Position numbers and translations under genes: made by a program. The notes beneath the pieces are model-generated. The model had not been told where the DNA came from. It was given only the letters and a program-made list of their open reading frames with translations, and did not search any database. 64,000 nucleotides of DNA, taken from Campylobacter sp. 2014D-0216. Lineage in GTDB: Bacteria; Campylobacterota; Campylobacteria; Campylobacterales; Campylobacteraceae. The stretch covers positions 434,001 through 498,000 of the forward strand of contig NZ_CP063089.1 in NCBI RefSeq assembly GCF_014931215.1. The letters are read 5' to 3'. Of the stretch, positions 35,239-47,579 are shown piece by piece; within the stretch, counting starts at the first letter, position 1, and every line of letters starts with the position of its first letter.

Positions 35239-35376
35239 TTTGAATGAGTTTGAATGAGTTTGAATGAGTTTGAATGAGTTTGAATGAGTTTGAATGAGTT
35301 TGAATGAGTTTGAATGAGTTTGAATGAGTTTGAATGAGTTTGAATGAGTTTGAATGAGTTTGAATGAGTTTGAATG
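35239..35376. repeat. 10-bp minisatellite, 13.8 copies of TTTGAATGAG
   Basis: Thirteen identical head-to-tail copies of TTTGAATGAG occupy 35239-35368, followed by a partial copy that changes to CGTGAG. It lies in the 331-bp gap between the convergent fusA and corC-like genes. The rest of the gap holds the fusA terminator and a weak hairpin (35402-35419) at the corC-like 3' end. Lack of any sequence drift between copies implies recent expansion or ongoing slippage. Confidence 0.97.
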
Positions 35377-35410
35377 CGTGAGAAATTTATATTAGAATGA
35401 AGAAGAGTTT

Positions 35411-36781
35411 TTACTCTTCCTCTTCAGTGCTTTTACGCACTACTTTGATACGTTCTATGCTATTGCCATCCATTTTTTTAACTTCATAGTGGCAAAATTC
35501 ATCTTCTATTCTATCTCCAACTACCGGGAGACGACCAAGAAGATTAAATACATATCCACCTATAGTAACTTGCTCTAAATCTTCATCATAGCGTATATTG
35601 AGTAATTCTTCAACCTCGCTAATTTCATATCTTCCTTGAAATTCATAAATATTTTCTGCAAGTTTTTTAAAGTGCGGACTAGAATCATCATGTTCATCAT
35701 TGATATCACCAACAATTTCCTCCATGATATCTTCCATGGTTAAAAGACCTGCTGTTCCACCGTATTCATCAACAACTAACGCAGTGTGTACTTGCTCTTT
35801 GTTCATCATAAAAAGAACTTTTGAAATACTAATGTTTTCTGGAACCAAAATCATTTTGATCAAGAAATCATCTAGTTTTTTCTTGTTTTTACTTAGTTCA
35901 TTTTGCATAATATCTCTAATGTGTACCATACCTAAGATAACATCTTTTGATCCATCTATGTATGGAAAACGAGTATGCTTGTGCTGACAGACAATTTGCA
36001 TATTTTCTTCATAACTTTTTTGCTTATTAAGACATATCATATCTTTTCTTGGTGTCATGATTTCTTTTGCGACAGTGTCTGAAAAGTCAACAGCATTGCG
36101 AATGATTTCTGTTTCAAATTCATCTAGTACACCGCCTTTTTGACTTTCACTTGCAATGAATTTAATTTCTTCTTCAGAGTGACTTAATTCATGTTCTTTT
36201 GCAGGTTTGATACCAATGATTTTTAAAGAACTAGCCGCTAAGAAGTCGAATGTCTTTATAAATGGCAAGAAAAGCAACCAGAATAAGTGTAAAGGTCTTG
36301 CTATCCATAGTACGGCTTTATCTGCAATAGTGATTGCGATACTTTTTGGTACAAGTTCACCTAATACAACATGTAGTAAAGTGATGATCGCAAATGCAAT
36401 AATAAATGCAATGGTATGCGTTAACGTGGAGCTTAAACCTAAATTTGCCAAAGGCACTTCAAGCAGTTTAGCAATAGCGGGTTCGCCTATCCAACCAAGA
36501 GCAAGAGAGCTTAATGTGATACCAAGCTGACATGCACTTAGATAAGTATCAAGTTTAGAGGTAACTTCTAAAGCTTTTTTAGCATTGCGTTTTTTTTCTT
36601 TTACCATTTCTTCTAGTTTTGATCTACGAACTTTGACAATGGCAAATTCAGAAAGAACAAAAAAGCCGTTTAAAAGCACTAATGCTAGTGCAACAAGAAT
36701 CATAAAAGTAGAATAGCCTACATCGATTGATGCAACTGTAGGTAATGTTTGATTTAAGTCTAAAGATTGACTGGGGTCCAA
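35411..36781 (-). CDS. CNNM/CorC-type membrane protein with CBS domains
   Basis: A 456-residue protein. The N-terminal CNNM (DUF21) domain has about four membrane helices (residues 25-200), followed by a CBS pair (IMTPRKDMICLNKQ, and VDEYGGTAGLLTMEDIMEEI near residue 360) and a C-terminal CorC/HlyC domain. Members are linked to magnesium or cobalt efflux; older annotations call them haemolysins. It corresponds to Cj0183. The start is a TTG at 36781 with AAAGGAG 7 nt upstream; the next in-frame ATG lies inside the first helix and would remove its beginning. It may be co-transcribed with the SbmA-like gene, 89 bp upstream. Confidence 0.82.
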   Translation of the reverse strand: MDPSQSLDLNQTLPTVASIDVGYSTFMILVALALVLLNGFFVLSEFAIVKVRRSKLEEMVKEKKRNAKKALEVTSKLDTYLSACQLGITLSSLALGWIGEPAIAKLLEVPLANLGLSSTLTHTIAFIIAFAIITLLHVVLGELVPKSIAITIADKAVLWIARPLHLFWLLFLPFIKTFDFLAASSLKIIGIKPAKEHELSHSEEEIKFIASESQKGGVLDEFETEIIRNAVDFSDTVAKEIMTPRKDMICLNKQKSYEENMQIVCQHKHTRFPYIDGSKDVILGMVHIRDIMQNELSKNKKKLDDFLIKMILVPENISISKVLFMMNKEQVHTALVVDEYGGTAGLLTMEDIMEEIVGDINDEHDDSSPHFKKLAENIYEFQGRYEISEVEELLNIRYDEDLEQVTIGGYVFNLLGRLPVVGDRIEDEFCHYEVKKMDGNSIERIKVVRKSTEEEE

Positions 36782-36870
36782 AAAAACTCCTTTAATAAAA
36801 TTTTTCGCAAAATTATATCAAATCAAAACTATAAAATCAGCTTAAAATAAACGGTATATTTTAAATTAAT

Positions 36871-37842
36871 TTATTTTTTTCTGTATTCTATATTTTTTTC
36901 AAATTCATCTAAACGTTTGTAAATACTACGTAACTGGGTTATGGTAGTCCAGTTGGTGATGAAAATGCTAAATGAAGATCTAACTTGATCAAAGGCATTT
37001 CCAACTTGTATAATAATTCCAAGTTGTATAAGACCTAAAAATAAGCTTGGAGCCATGATTAAAAAAGGAACTATAACCATAAATTGCTCAAATAAATATA
37101 ACCACACATTAAAATATCCATAGTGTAAAAATAATCTTTTATAGTTAACTTTAAGCCCAGTAAATAAACTTAAAATGCTTTCATCGCTAGCATAATTTTT
37201 TCTGTCATCTTCTGCAAAGACTAGTTCTTTTCTAAAGGCAGCTTCTGCTTTTTGATTGTTATATTCAAGCCCAGGGAGTTTAATGCCAACAAACCATGAT
37301 ATAATAAGCCCTCCTAAGGATACTAAAAAAGCTATCCATACTAAAGAACCACTGATATCTTTTAAGATAGGTAGATGGACATGTGCACTTAGCATCCATA
37401 AAATAGGCACAAAAGCAATTAAAGTCATTATTGCTTTAACAAAAGCTAATCCTAAGCTTTCTATAATTTTTGAGAAATTGTAAATATCTTCTTGAATTCT
37501 TTGCGAGCTACCTTCTATGTTGTCATCTTTTTTTTGCCAAAATTTAATATAATCAAAAGTCATCGCTTCACGCCATTTAAAGGCATAAATACTACCAAAA
37601 TATTGCGTAATGGTTGCAATAAAAACATAAGGTAAAGCTAAATATAAAAATTGCTTGATGAAATAATAAAAATCATTAATATTGTGATTTTTGGCATCTT
37701 GTAAAACATCATAAAAGTCTTTATACCATTCATTAATGGCAACATTAATAGAAGTTTGTGCAAGTAAAGAGGCTAATAAAAAAAATAATCCCGCATAAGC
37801 CCATAATGCCCATTTTTTGGAGTAAAAAAAAGATCTAAACAT
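36871..37842 (-). CDS. SbmA/BacA-like inner-membrane transporter
   Basis: A 323-residue membrane protein of the SbmA/BacA family (INEWYKDFYDVLQDA near residues 36-50, then five or six further helices with LPGLEYNNQKAEAAFRKELV around residues 189-208). The family works as proton-driven homodimers that import antimicrobial peptides and related molecules. No ATPase domain is present. E. coli SbmA is longer (about 406 residues), so this is a shorter form, comparable to Cj0182. It lies 1 bp downstream of putP on the same strand, so the two are likely co-transcribed. Confidence 0.8.
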   Translation of the reverse strand: MFRSFFYSKKWALWAYAGLFFLLASLLAQTSINVAINEWYKDFYDVLQDAKNHNINDFYYFIKQFLYLALPYVFIATITQYFGSIYAFKWREAMTFDYIKFWQKKDDNIEGSSQRIQEDIYNFSKIIESLGLAFVKAIMTLIAFVPILWMLSAHVHLPILKDISGSLVWIAFLVSLGGLIISWFVGIKLPGLEYNNQKAEAAFRKELVFAEDDRKNYASDESILSLFTGLKVNYKRLFLHYGYFNVWLYLFEQFMVIVPFLIMAPSLFLGLIQLGIIIQVGNAFDQVRSSFSIFITNWTTITQLRSIYKRLDEFEKNIEYRKK

Positions 37843-37843
37843 T

Positions 37844-39322
37844 TTAGATCTCTTTTAGCATTTTTTCATAGTGACAGACACTCTGTTTACTTGCTTTAAA
37901 AATAGTGCTAAAGATTACAATAAAACAGCTCGCAACTAAAAATCCAGGAATGATTTCATAAACTGCTATGAAATTTGAGCCAAAATGTTTATATAATATA
38001 ACAGTTAAAGCCCCACTAATCATACCCGCTATAGCACCTTCTTTGCTCATGTTTTTGTAAAATAGTGCAAATAAAATAACACTTCCAAAACTAGCTCCAA
38101 AACCCGCCCATGCATATGAAACAATACCTAAAATTTGAATTTGTGTATCAAGCGAAAGCACAAAGGCTACACAAGCAACAACCAAAACACCCATGCGAGA
38201 GAATAAGGTAATGTTTTTGTCACTTGTCTTTCTTTTTAAAATTTGTGTGTAAAAATCTTGCACTAAAGTAGATGCACACACTAGTAGTTGAGAACTAGCT
38301 GTGCTCATAATGGCAGCTAAAATAGCACTGAGTAAAATTCCTGCTACCCAAGGGTTAAAAAGCACTTGAGACATTACGATAAATATTCTTTCAGGGTCAT
38401 TTAGACTAAGGTTAAATTTTGCCATATAAGCAATACCTAAAAAACCTATCATTGCAGCTCCTGCTAAGGATATTACCATCCAGGTTATCCCAATGAAAGT
38501 TGCAGTAGGAATTTCTTTTACATTTTTTATAGAGATAAAACGAATTAATATATGAGGTTGACCAAAATATCCAAGTCCCCATGCTAGAGTTGAAACTACC
38601 ACTAACCAGCCACCACCATCTAATCCAAAGGCTTGTGGTTTAACATCATGTATAGTAGAAAACGCTTCGCCAAAACCACCTAGTTCAAAAATCATCACAA
38701 AAGGAATGATTACCAAAGAACCCATCATTAAAAGTCCTTGTATCATATCAGTCCAGCAAACAGCTTTATATCCTCCTAAAAAAGTATATAAAACAATCAC
38801 CAAAAATCCAATACTCAAAGCATAAAGATAAGGCAAGTTAAATACACTTTCAAAAAGTTTAGCGCCACTTACTAATCCAGCGCTAATATAAATTGTAAAA
38901 AACACTAAAATCACGATCGAACATACACTTCTTAAGATATGTTTGTTATCATGAAAACGACTCTCAAAGAAATCAGGTATTGTAATGCAGTCTTTGGCAA
39001 TTTGCGAGAAGATTTTTAGTCTTTTAGCGACAAAGGTCCAATTTAAAAACATTCCAAAAGTCAAGCCTATAGCAATGTATATTTGTCCAAGACCAGCTGC
39101 ATATAATGCACCAGGAAAGGCCATTAATAGCCAACTACTCATATCAGAAGCACCAGCGCTTAAAGCCGAAACAACAGGCCCCATAGAGGCATTTCCGACA
39201 AAATAATCTTTACTGTTTTGATTTTTTTTGTAAAAATAAAAACCTATAAAAAGCATTAAAAATGCATAGGTAATAAATGTAGTAATAATAGGATAAGATA
39301 GTTCTACACTTTGTAAATTCAT
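37844..39322 (-). CDS. putP: Sodium/proline symporter
   Basis: A 492-residue sodium-solute symporter (SSF) with about 13 membrane helices. PutP-type motifs are [20 protein letters not shown] near residues 55-74, [15 protein letters not shown] near residues 248-262 and [20 protein letters not shown] near residues 334-353. It imports proline, a main carbon source of Campylobacter. The proline dehydrogenase gene putA, adjacent in C. jejuni (Cj1502c/Cj1503c), is not next to it here. It begins a minus-strand unit with the SbmA-like gene. Confidence 0.88.
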   Translation of the reverse strand: MNLQSVELSYPIITTFITYAFLMLFIGFYFYKKNQNSKDYFVGNASMGPVVSALSAGASDMSSWLLMAFPGALYAAGLGQIYIAIGLTFGMFLNWTFVAKRLKIFSQIAKDCITIPDFFESRFHDNKHILRSVCSIVILVFFTIYISAGLVSGAKLFESVFNLPYLYALSIGFLVIVLYTFLGGYKAVCWTDMIQGLLMMGSLVIIPFVMIFELGGFGEAFSTIHDVKPQAFGLDGGGWLVVVSTLAWGLGYFGQPHILIRFISIKNVKEIPTATFIGITWMVISLAGAAMIGFLGIAYMAKFNLSLNDPERIFIVMSQVLFNPWVAGILLSAILAAIMSTASSQLLVCASTLVQDFYTQILKRKTSDKNITLFSRMGVLVVACVAFVLSLDTQIQILGIVSYAWAGFGASFGSVILFALFYKNMSKEGAIAGMISGALTVILYKHFGSNFIAVYEIIPGFLVASCFIVIFSTIFKASKQSVCHYEKMLKEI

Positions 39323-39432
39323 AAGTGTCCTTAAAAAATTTAAAAAATTATCATTTTACTTGTTTTATTTTAAAAAAAGATTATAAAAAGATTTTTATGA
39401 TTGAATTTCAATGCTTTATAAAGTTTTTTTGC

Positions 39433-39438
39433 TACAAT
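39433..39438 (+). promoter_or_regulatory. Candidate -10 of the carboxynorspermidine dehydrogenase gene
   Basis: TACAAT follows TTTTTTTGC, the T-rich plus extended -10 arrangement typical of Campylobacter sigma-70 promoters, 25 bp before the start codon. Confidence 0.5.
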
Positions 39439-39462
39439 TTTCAAAAAAATTGAGGAAGGCTA

Positions 39463-40668
39463 ATGAAAAATCTTTTAATTATAGGTGCAGGTGGTGTAAG
39501 TCGCGTTGCAACTGTAAAATGCGCAATGAATAGCGATGTTTTTAGTAAAATAACTCTAGCAAGTAGAACTAAAAGCAAGTGTGATGAAATAGCTGCGTTT
39601 ATCAAAGAACGCTTAGGTGTAGAAATTTACACTGAGCAAATTGATGCAGATGATACCGCCGCTGTGGTTGAGCTTATCAAAAAAACAAAGGCTGAAATTT
39701 TACTAAATGTGGCTTTGCCTTATCAAGATTTAACTTTAATGGATGCATGTATTCAAACTAATATTCATTATGTAGATACTGCAAATTATGAACACCCTGA
39801 CTTAGCTAAATTTGAATACAAAGAGCAATGGGCAAAAAACGAAAAATTTAAGGAAGCAGGAATTTTAGGGCTATTAGGTAGTGGATTTGATCCTGGTGCG
39901 ACCAATGTTTTTTGTGCTTATGCGCAGCAAAATTTATTTGATGAAATTCACTATATCGATATATTAGATTGTAATGCAGGAGATCACGGTTATGCATTTG
40001 CAACTAATTTCAATCCTGAAATCAACTTAAGAGAAGTTTCAGCAAAAGGGCGTTATTGGCAAGAAGGTAAGTGGATAGAAACTGAGCCTATGGAAATAAA
40101 AATGGAATGGGATTATCCTGAAGTAGGGGTAAAAGATAGTTATTTGCTTTATCATGAAGAACTTGAAAGTCTAGTGAAAAACATTAAGGGTTTAAAAAGA
40201 ATTAGATTTTTTATGACTTTTGGGCAAAGTTATTTAACTCATATGAAATGCCTTGAAAATGTTGGTATGCTGGGCATTAAACCTGTTATACATCAAGGTA
40301 AAGAAATAATACCAATAGAATTTTTAAAAACCTTGCTTCCTGATCCTGCTAGTTTAGGACCTCGTACTAAGGGTTATACAAACATAGGTTGTGTAATACG
40401 TGGTGTAAAAGATGGAAAAGATAAGCAAGTATATATTTATAATGTTTGTAATCACGAAGAATGCTTTAAAGAAACTGGAGCGCAAGCTGTGAGCTACACC
40501 ACTGGAGTTCCTGCAATGATAGGTACAAAATTAATTGCGAAAGGAATTTGGCAAGGTAAGGGTGTATTTAATATGGAAGAATTTGACGCTAAACCTTTTA
40601 TGGATGAGTTAAACACTCAAGGACTCCCTTGGAAGATCATTGAAATGCAGCCAACTCTAGGAAAATAA
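39463..40668 (+). CDS. Carboxynorspermidine dehydrogenase (saccharopine dehydrogenase family)
   Basis: A 401-residue NADPH-dependent enzyme with the N-terminal Rossmann motif IGAGGVSRVA (residues 6-15). LLGSGFDPGATNVFCAYAQQ near residues 138-157 is conserved in the saccharopine dehydrogenase/CASDH family. It forms carboxyspermidine or carboxynorspermidine from aspartate semialdehyde and a diamine, in the alternative spermidine pathway used by Campylobacter. The decarboxylase NspC is not in this window. It corresponds to Cj0172c. The start has GAGGAAGG upstream. Confidence 0.88.
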   Translation: MKNLLIIGAGGVSRVATVKCAMNSDVFSKITLASRTKSKCDEIAAFIKERLGVEIYTEQIDADDTAAVVELIKKTKAEILLNVALPYQDLTLMDACIQTNIHYVDTANYEHPDLAKFEYKEQWAKNEKFKEAGILGLLGSGFDPGATNVFCAYAQQNLFDEIHYIDILDCNAGDHGYAFATNFNPEINLREVSAKGRYWQEGKWIETEPMEIKMEWDYPEVGVKDSYLLYHEELESLVKNIKGLKRIRFFMTFGQSYLTHMKCLENVGMLGIKPVIHQGKEIIPIEFLKTLLPDPASLGPRTKGYTNIGCVIRGVKDGKDKQVYIYNVCNHEECFKETGAQAVSYTTGVPAMIGTKLIAKGIWQGKGVFNMEEFDAKPFMDELNTQGLPWKIIEMQPTLGK

Positions 40669-40692
40669 TCTCAAGCCTTTTTTGGCTTGAGA
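40669..40692. terminator. Hairpin between the CASDH gene and modB
   Basis: TCTCAAGCC and GGCTTGAGA form a 9-bp stem with a T6 loop, ending 14 bp before the likely modB start. No T-run follows it, so it may be a weak terminator or a structure near the modB ribosome binding site. Confidence 0.55.
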
Positions 40693-40706
40693 ACGAAGCT
40701 TTGATA

Positions 40707-41390
40707 ATGCTGCAACTACTTCAAAATATTGATTGGACTCCCTTTTTAGTTTCAATGAAGCTTTCTATTGTTACCTGTGTTATTTTATTTTGTTTTTGTG
40801 TGCCACTTGCTTGGATTTTTGCTTTTAAACATTTTAGAACAAAAAAAATTTTAGAAACAATTATAACTTTACCTCTGGTTTTACCACCATCTGTTGTTGG
40901 TTTTTACTTGTTGATTTTATTTTCAAAGTATTCTTTTTTAGGTGAATTTTTAGAAAAGCACTTTGATATCACTTTGGCTTTTACTTTTGAGGGATTGGTT
41001 ATAGCAAGTTGTATTTACTCACTACCTTTTATGTTTAATCCTTTGTATACTTCCATGACATTAATTTCAAAAAATATCGTTGAAGCGAGTTTTTCTTTAG
41101 GAAAAAATTCTTTCATCACGCTTTTTAGAGTAATTTTACCTAGTATTAAACCAGCTATACTCAGTGCTTTGGTAATAAGTTTTGCACATACTATGGGTGA
41201 GTTTGGTATAGTGTTAATGATAGGTGGTTCTTTAAATGGGGAAACGAAAGTAGCAAGTATTGCTATATATGAAAGTATGGAAAATTTAGATTTTACTACA
41301 GCTCATGTTTATAGCCTTATACTTTTAATTTTTAGTTTTATTGTTTTATTAAGTGTTAACCTTCTTAATAAGCAAAAAAATAGAGTATAA
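40707..41390 (+). CDS. modB: Molybdate ABC transporter permease ModB
   Basis: A 227-residue permease with about five membrane helices. LPLVLPPSVVGFYLLILF near residues 53-70 and the EAA loop EASFSLGKNSFITLFRVILP near residues 128-147 are typical of ModB. It would work with a periplasmic ModA and an ATPase ModC, neither of which is adjacent; the next gene is 16S rRNA. The ATG at 40707 is preferred over the TTG at 40701, but no strong ribosome binding site is seen for either. A C8 tract begins at the base after the stop codon. It may supply molybdenum for enzymes such as the one at 2809. Confidence 0.85.
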   Translation: MLQLLQNIDWTPFLVSMKLSIVTCVILFCFCVPLAWIFAFKHFRTKKILETIITLPLVLPPSVVGFYLLILFSKYSFLGEFLEKHFDITLAFTFEGLVIASCIYSLPFMFNPLYTSMTLISKNIVEASFSLGKNSFITLFRVILPSIKPAILSALVISFAHTMGEFGIVLMIGGSLNGETKVASIAIYESMENLDFTTAHVYSLILLIFSFIVLLSVNLLNKQKNRV

Positions 41391-41542
41391 CCCCCCCCAC
41401 TTCTTTAACACACTTCACTTCATACACCCTATATCAATACACTTTATATTCTTTTATATTTATTATTCTATATTTATAAATTCTCCTTTCTATAAATTTC
41501 TTTTTTTATTTTCATTTCTTTTTTCATTTAATAAAACTTTAA
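41386..41542 (+). other. 157-nt G-free tract upstream of the rRNA promoter
   Basis: From just after the last G of modB to 41542 the plus strand has no G at all, starting with C8 (41391-41398) and continuing as a C/T/A-only sequence. It fills the gap between modB and the rrn promoter. I see no gene. It may act as an A/T-rich upstream element for the promoter. Confidence 0.85.
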
Positions 41543-41553
41543 GCTTTTGTTGC

Positions 41554-41559
41554 TATAAT
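41554..41559 (+). promoter_or_regulatory. rrn promoter -10 element
   Basis: TATAAT in the context TTTTGTTGCTATAATTTC lies about 220 bp upstream of mature 16S. No canonical -35; the upstream sequence is T-rich. A short stem, CCTTT with AAAGG, follows at about 41567-41583. Confidence 0.65.
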
Positions 41560-41625
41560 TTCATTTCCTTTTCAAACGAAAGGGATTTAAAAAGCTAAGA
41601 TTTTTTGTCTTAATTTTTTAGTATT

Positions 41626-41635
41626 TGTTCTTTAA
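41626..41635 (+). promoter_or_regulatory. BoxA-like antitermination signal in the rrn leader
   Basis: TGTTCTTTAA matches the boxA core (TGCTCTTTA), which binds NusB/NusE to protect rRNA transcription from termination. It lies about 70 nt after the promoter, where it is expected. Confidence 0.6.
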
Positions 41636-41665
41636 ATTATTAATATTGTTAATCAAATCTTATAG

Positions 41666-41700
41666 TCAATCTTTGAAATCTAAATAAGTGATCGATTGAG
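41666..41700 (+). other. 5' arm of the pre-16S processing stem
   Basis: The sequence from TCAATCTTTG to GATTGAG pairs with 43337-43369 downstream of 16S: 19 consecutive matched bases, then a small mismatch region, then a second 7-bp block. This brackets 16S in a long stem, the expected RNase III substrate. Confidence 0.85.
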
Positions 41701-41775
41701 CCAGAAAGATTTATTTTTAAATCTTAACAATCAACTTTTTCTTTGAAGAAAAAGATTAAACTTATCCAATTATTT

Positions 41776-43289
<1,514 letters not shown>

Positions 43290-43336
43290 CTAGAGTACAA
43301 ACTGATAAGTCTCACAACTATCAGTTCATATATAGA

Positions 43337-43369
43337 CTCAATCATCCTTGTTTAGATTTCAAAGATTGA
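43337..43369 (+). other. 3' arm of the pre-16S processing stem
   Basis: CTCAATC (43337-43343) and TTTAGATTTCAAAGATTGA (43351-43369) pair with 41666-41700. Cleavage here would separate 16S from the tRNA-containing spacer. Confidence 0.85.
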
Positions 43370-43384
43370 TGAAAAGCTAATTTT

Positions 43385-43460
43385 GGGGAATTAGCTCAGC
43401 TGGGAGAGCGCCTGCTTTGCACGCAGGAGGTCAGCGGTTCGATCCCGCTATTCTCCACCA
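43385..43460 (+). tRNA. tRNA-Ala (anticodon TGC)
   Basis: A 76-nt cloverleaf starting GGGGAAT, with anticodon loop TTTGCAC, T arm AGCGGTTCGATCCCGCT and encoded CCA. First spacer tRNA of the rrn operon. Confidence 0.96.
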
Positions 43461-43468
43461 TTTATTAA

Positions 43469-43545
43469 GGGCCTATAGCTCAGCTGGTTAGAGTGCACCC
43501 CTGATAAGGGTGAGGTCACAAGTTCAAGTCTTGTTAGGCCCACCA
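43469..43545 (+). tRNA. tRNA-Ile (anticodon GAT)
   Basis: A 77-nt cloverleaf. The acceptor GGGCCTA pairs with TAGGCCC, the anticodon loop CTGATAA gives GAT, and CCA is encoded. Second spacer tRNA, 8 bp after tRNA-Ala. Confidence 0.96.
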
Positions 43546-44000
43546 TAAAAGATTTGTTTATCAATCATAAATTAAAGTTTTAAAACTTAAAGCAAGTATA
43601 TAGCTAATAATAAAGCAATAAGTAAAGTAAAATGATTTATTACTTATGTTTTTAAATTATTTAAACTCTTGATATATACTTCCTTTAGGTTTTAAGACCT
43701 AAGCTAAATAAATAATAGAATATTTTATATATTAGATTAGTTATTTAATGTTATTTGAATTATCATTGTTAAGAGTCACAAGCAAGTTTTAATAAAAACA
43801 ATTTTACAGGACTTGTTAAAGGATAAAACCTAGCTATCTTTTCTTTAGCTTTTAGTTAAAGACAAGTTTTAAACTCACAGCTTAGTTGGACTAATATTTT
43901 TAGTTTTATTAAGTGTTTAAATGCTTTCCGTCTTAAGATAGTAAAGTCTTATCATAAAAACTTTAGCAAGGAAGTGATGCGTTTTAGAATGAATTTAAAA
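43546..44000 (+). other. Spacer between tRNA-Ile and 23S
   Basis: 455 nt of AT-rich transcribed spacer. No gene is seen. Its right part (43954-43980) forms the 5' arm of the pre-23S stem. Smaller self-complementary blocks, for example TTTTAAGACCTAAG near 43690, are visible but not assigned. Confidence 0.7.
43954..43980 (+). other. 5' arm of the pre-23S processing stem
   Basis: ATAAAAACTTTAGC plus AAGGAAGTGATGC pair base by base with 46913-46939. All 27 positions pair, with two G-U wobbles. This is the expected RNase III processing stem around 23S. Confidence 0.9.
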
Positions 44001-46905
<2,905 letters not shown>

Positions 46906-46912
46906 TATTTAA

Positions 46913-46939
46913 GCATCACTTCCTTGTTAAGGTTTTTAT
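46913..46939 (+). other. 3' arm of the pre-23S processing stem
   Basis: GCATCACTTCCTT followed by GTTAAGGTTTTTAT is complementary to 43954-43980. Confidence 0.9.
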
Positions 46940-47068
46940 TAAGCTTTAGTCTTAAAAGTAAAATCTTATAGTAGAAGTTCGTTGATATTAGAACTTGCTC
47001 TTAACATTGTTTTTTAAGTATTCTTGATAAAACAGTATAAAGATTTAAATAGAATATTTAAATAACAA

Positions 47069-47187
47069 TGTCCGTGATTATACAGATGTGGAGACGCCTT
47101 GCTCCATCCCGAACCAAGAAGCTAAGCACATCGTGGGTGATGATACTACGCCTTACTGGCAGGGGGAAAGTAGCTCATTGCGGACTT
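47069..47187 (+). rRNA. 5S ribosomal RNA
   Basis: About 119 nt. The terminal stem GTCCG (47070-47074) pairs with CGGAC (47181-47185). The core CTCCATCCCGAACCAAGAAGC and the loop sequence GTAGCTC are typical of 5S. Flanking AATAACA and TTGTTAATT extend the stem and probably mark the precursor. Confidence 0.94.
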
Positions 47188-47451
47188 GTTAATTCTCTTA
47201 TTATTCTTACTTATTACTTAGTTAAATCCTTAATTAGTTTATTCTTTGTTTTTTTTATTAGAGATAGTTTTTATTGTTTTATAATTTATTTCTTTTATGG
47301 TTTTTTATAATAAATATCTTTCTAGGAAAGTGATTAAATTATAATAAAGAGCTTTAGAGATAGTTGTAAAAAGTAGGTTTCTTTTATTTCTTTTATGGTG
47401 CGATCATGAATTGTTTAGTGGTTAAGTTAGTTTTTACTGCTTGTCGTGGAT

Positions 47452-47568
47452 TAGTTTGTGTAGTTTGTGTAGTTTGTGTAGTTTGTGTAGTTTGTGTGGT
47501 TTGTGTGGTTTGTGTGGTTTGTGTGGTTTGTGTGGTTTGTGTGGTTTGTGTGGTTTGTGTGGTTTGTG
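47452..47568. repeat. 9-bp minisatellite, 5 TAGTTTGTG plus 8 TGGTTTGTG units
   Basis: Thirteen head-to-tail 9-bp units: five copies of TAGTTTGTG, then eight copies of TGGTTTGTG, with a clean switch at 47497. A G8 tract follows at 47572-47579. The unit length is a multiple of three, so the frame stays open, but the encoded Cys-Val-Val peptide has no credible start, size or family. Confidence 0.95.
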
Positions 47569-47571
47569 TGT

Positions 47572-47579
47572 GGGGGGGG
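47572..47579. repeat. G8 homopolymer tract
   Basis: Eight G residues directly after the 9-bp minisatellite, preceded by GTGT. In Campylobacter G tracts of this length are slippage-prone contingency sites, but no ORF here would be switched. Confidence 0.85.

Noticed and set aside
35239-35376. CRISPR array
   Set aside because: Units are head-to-tail with no spacers and only 10 bp long; no cas gene in the window. The same applies to 47452-47568.
35411-36781. Haemolysin
   Set aside because: The HlyC/CorC name is historical; the CNNM plus CBS architecture indicates an ion transport-related protein, with no evidence for haemolysis.
41353-41598. 81-residue ORF running from the modB end into the rrn leader
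   Set aside because: It is low-complexity Phe/Ile/Ser-rich translation of the G-free tract and overlaps the rrn promoter.
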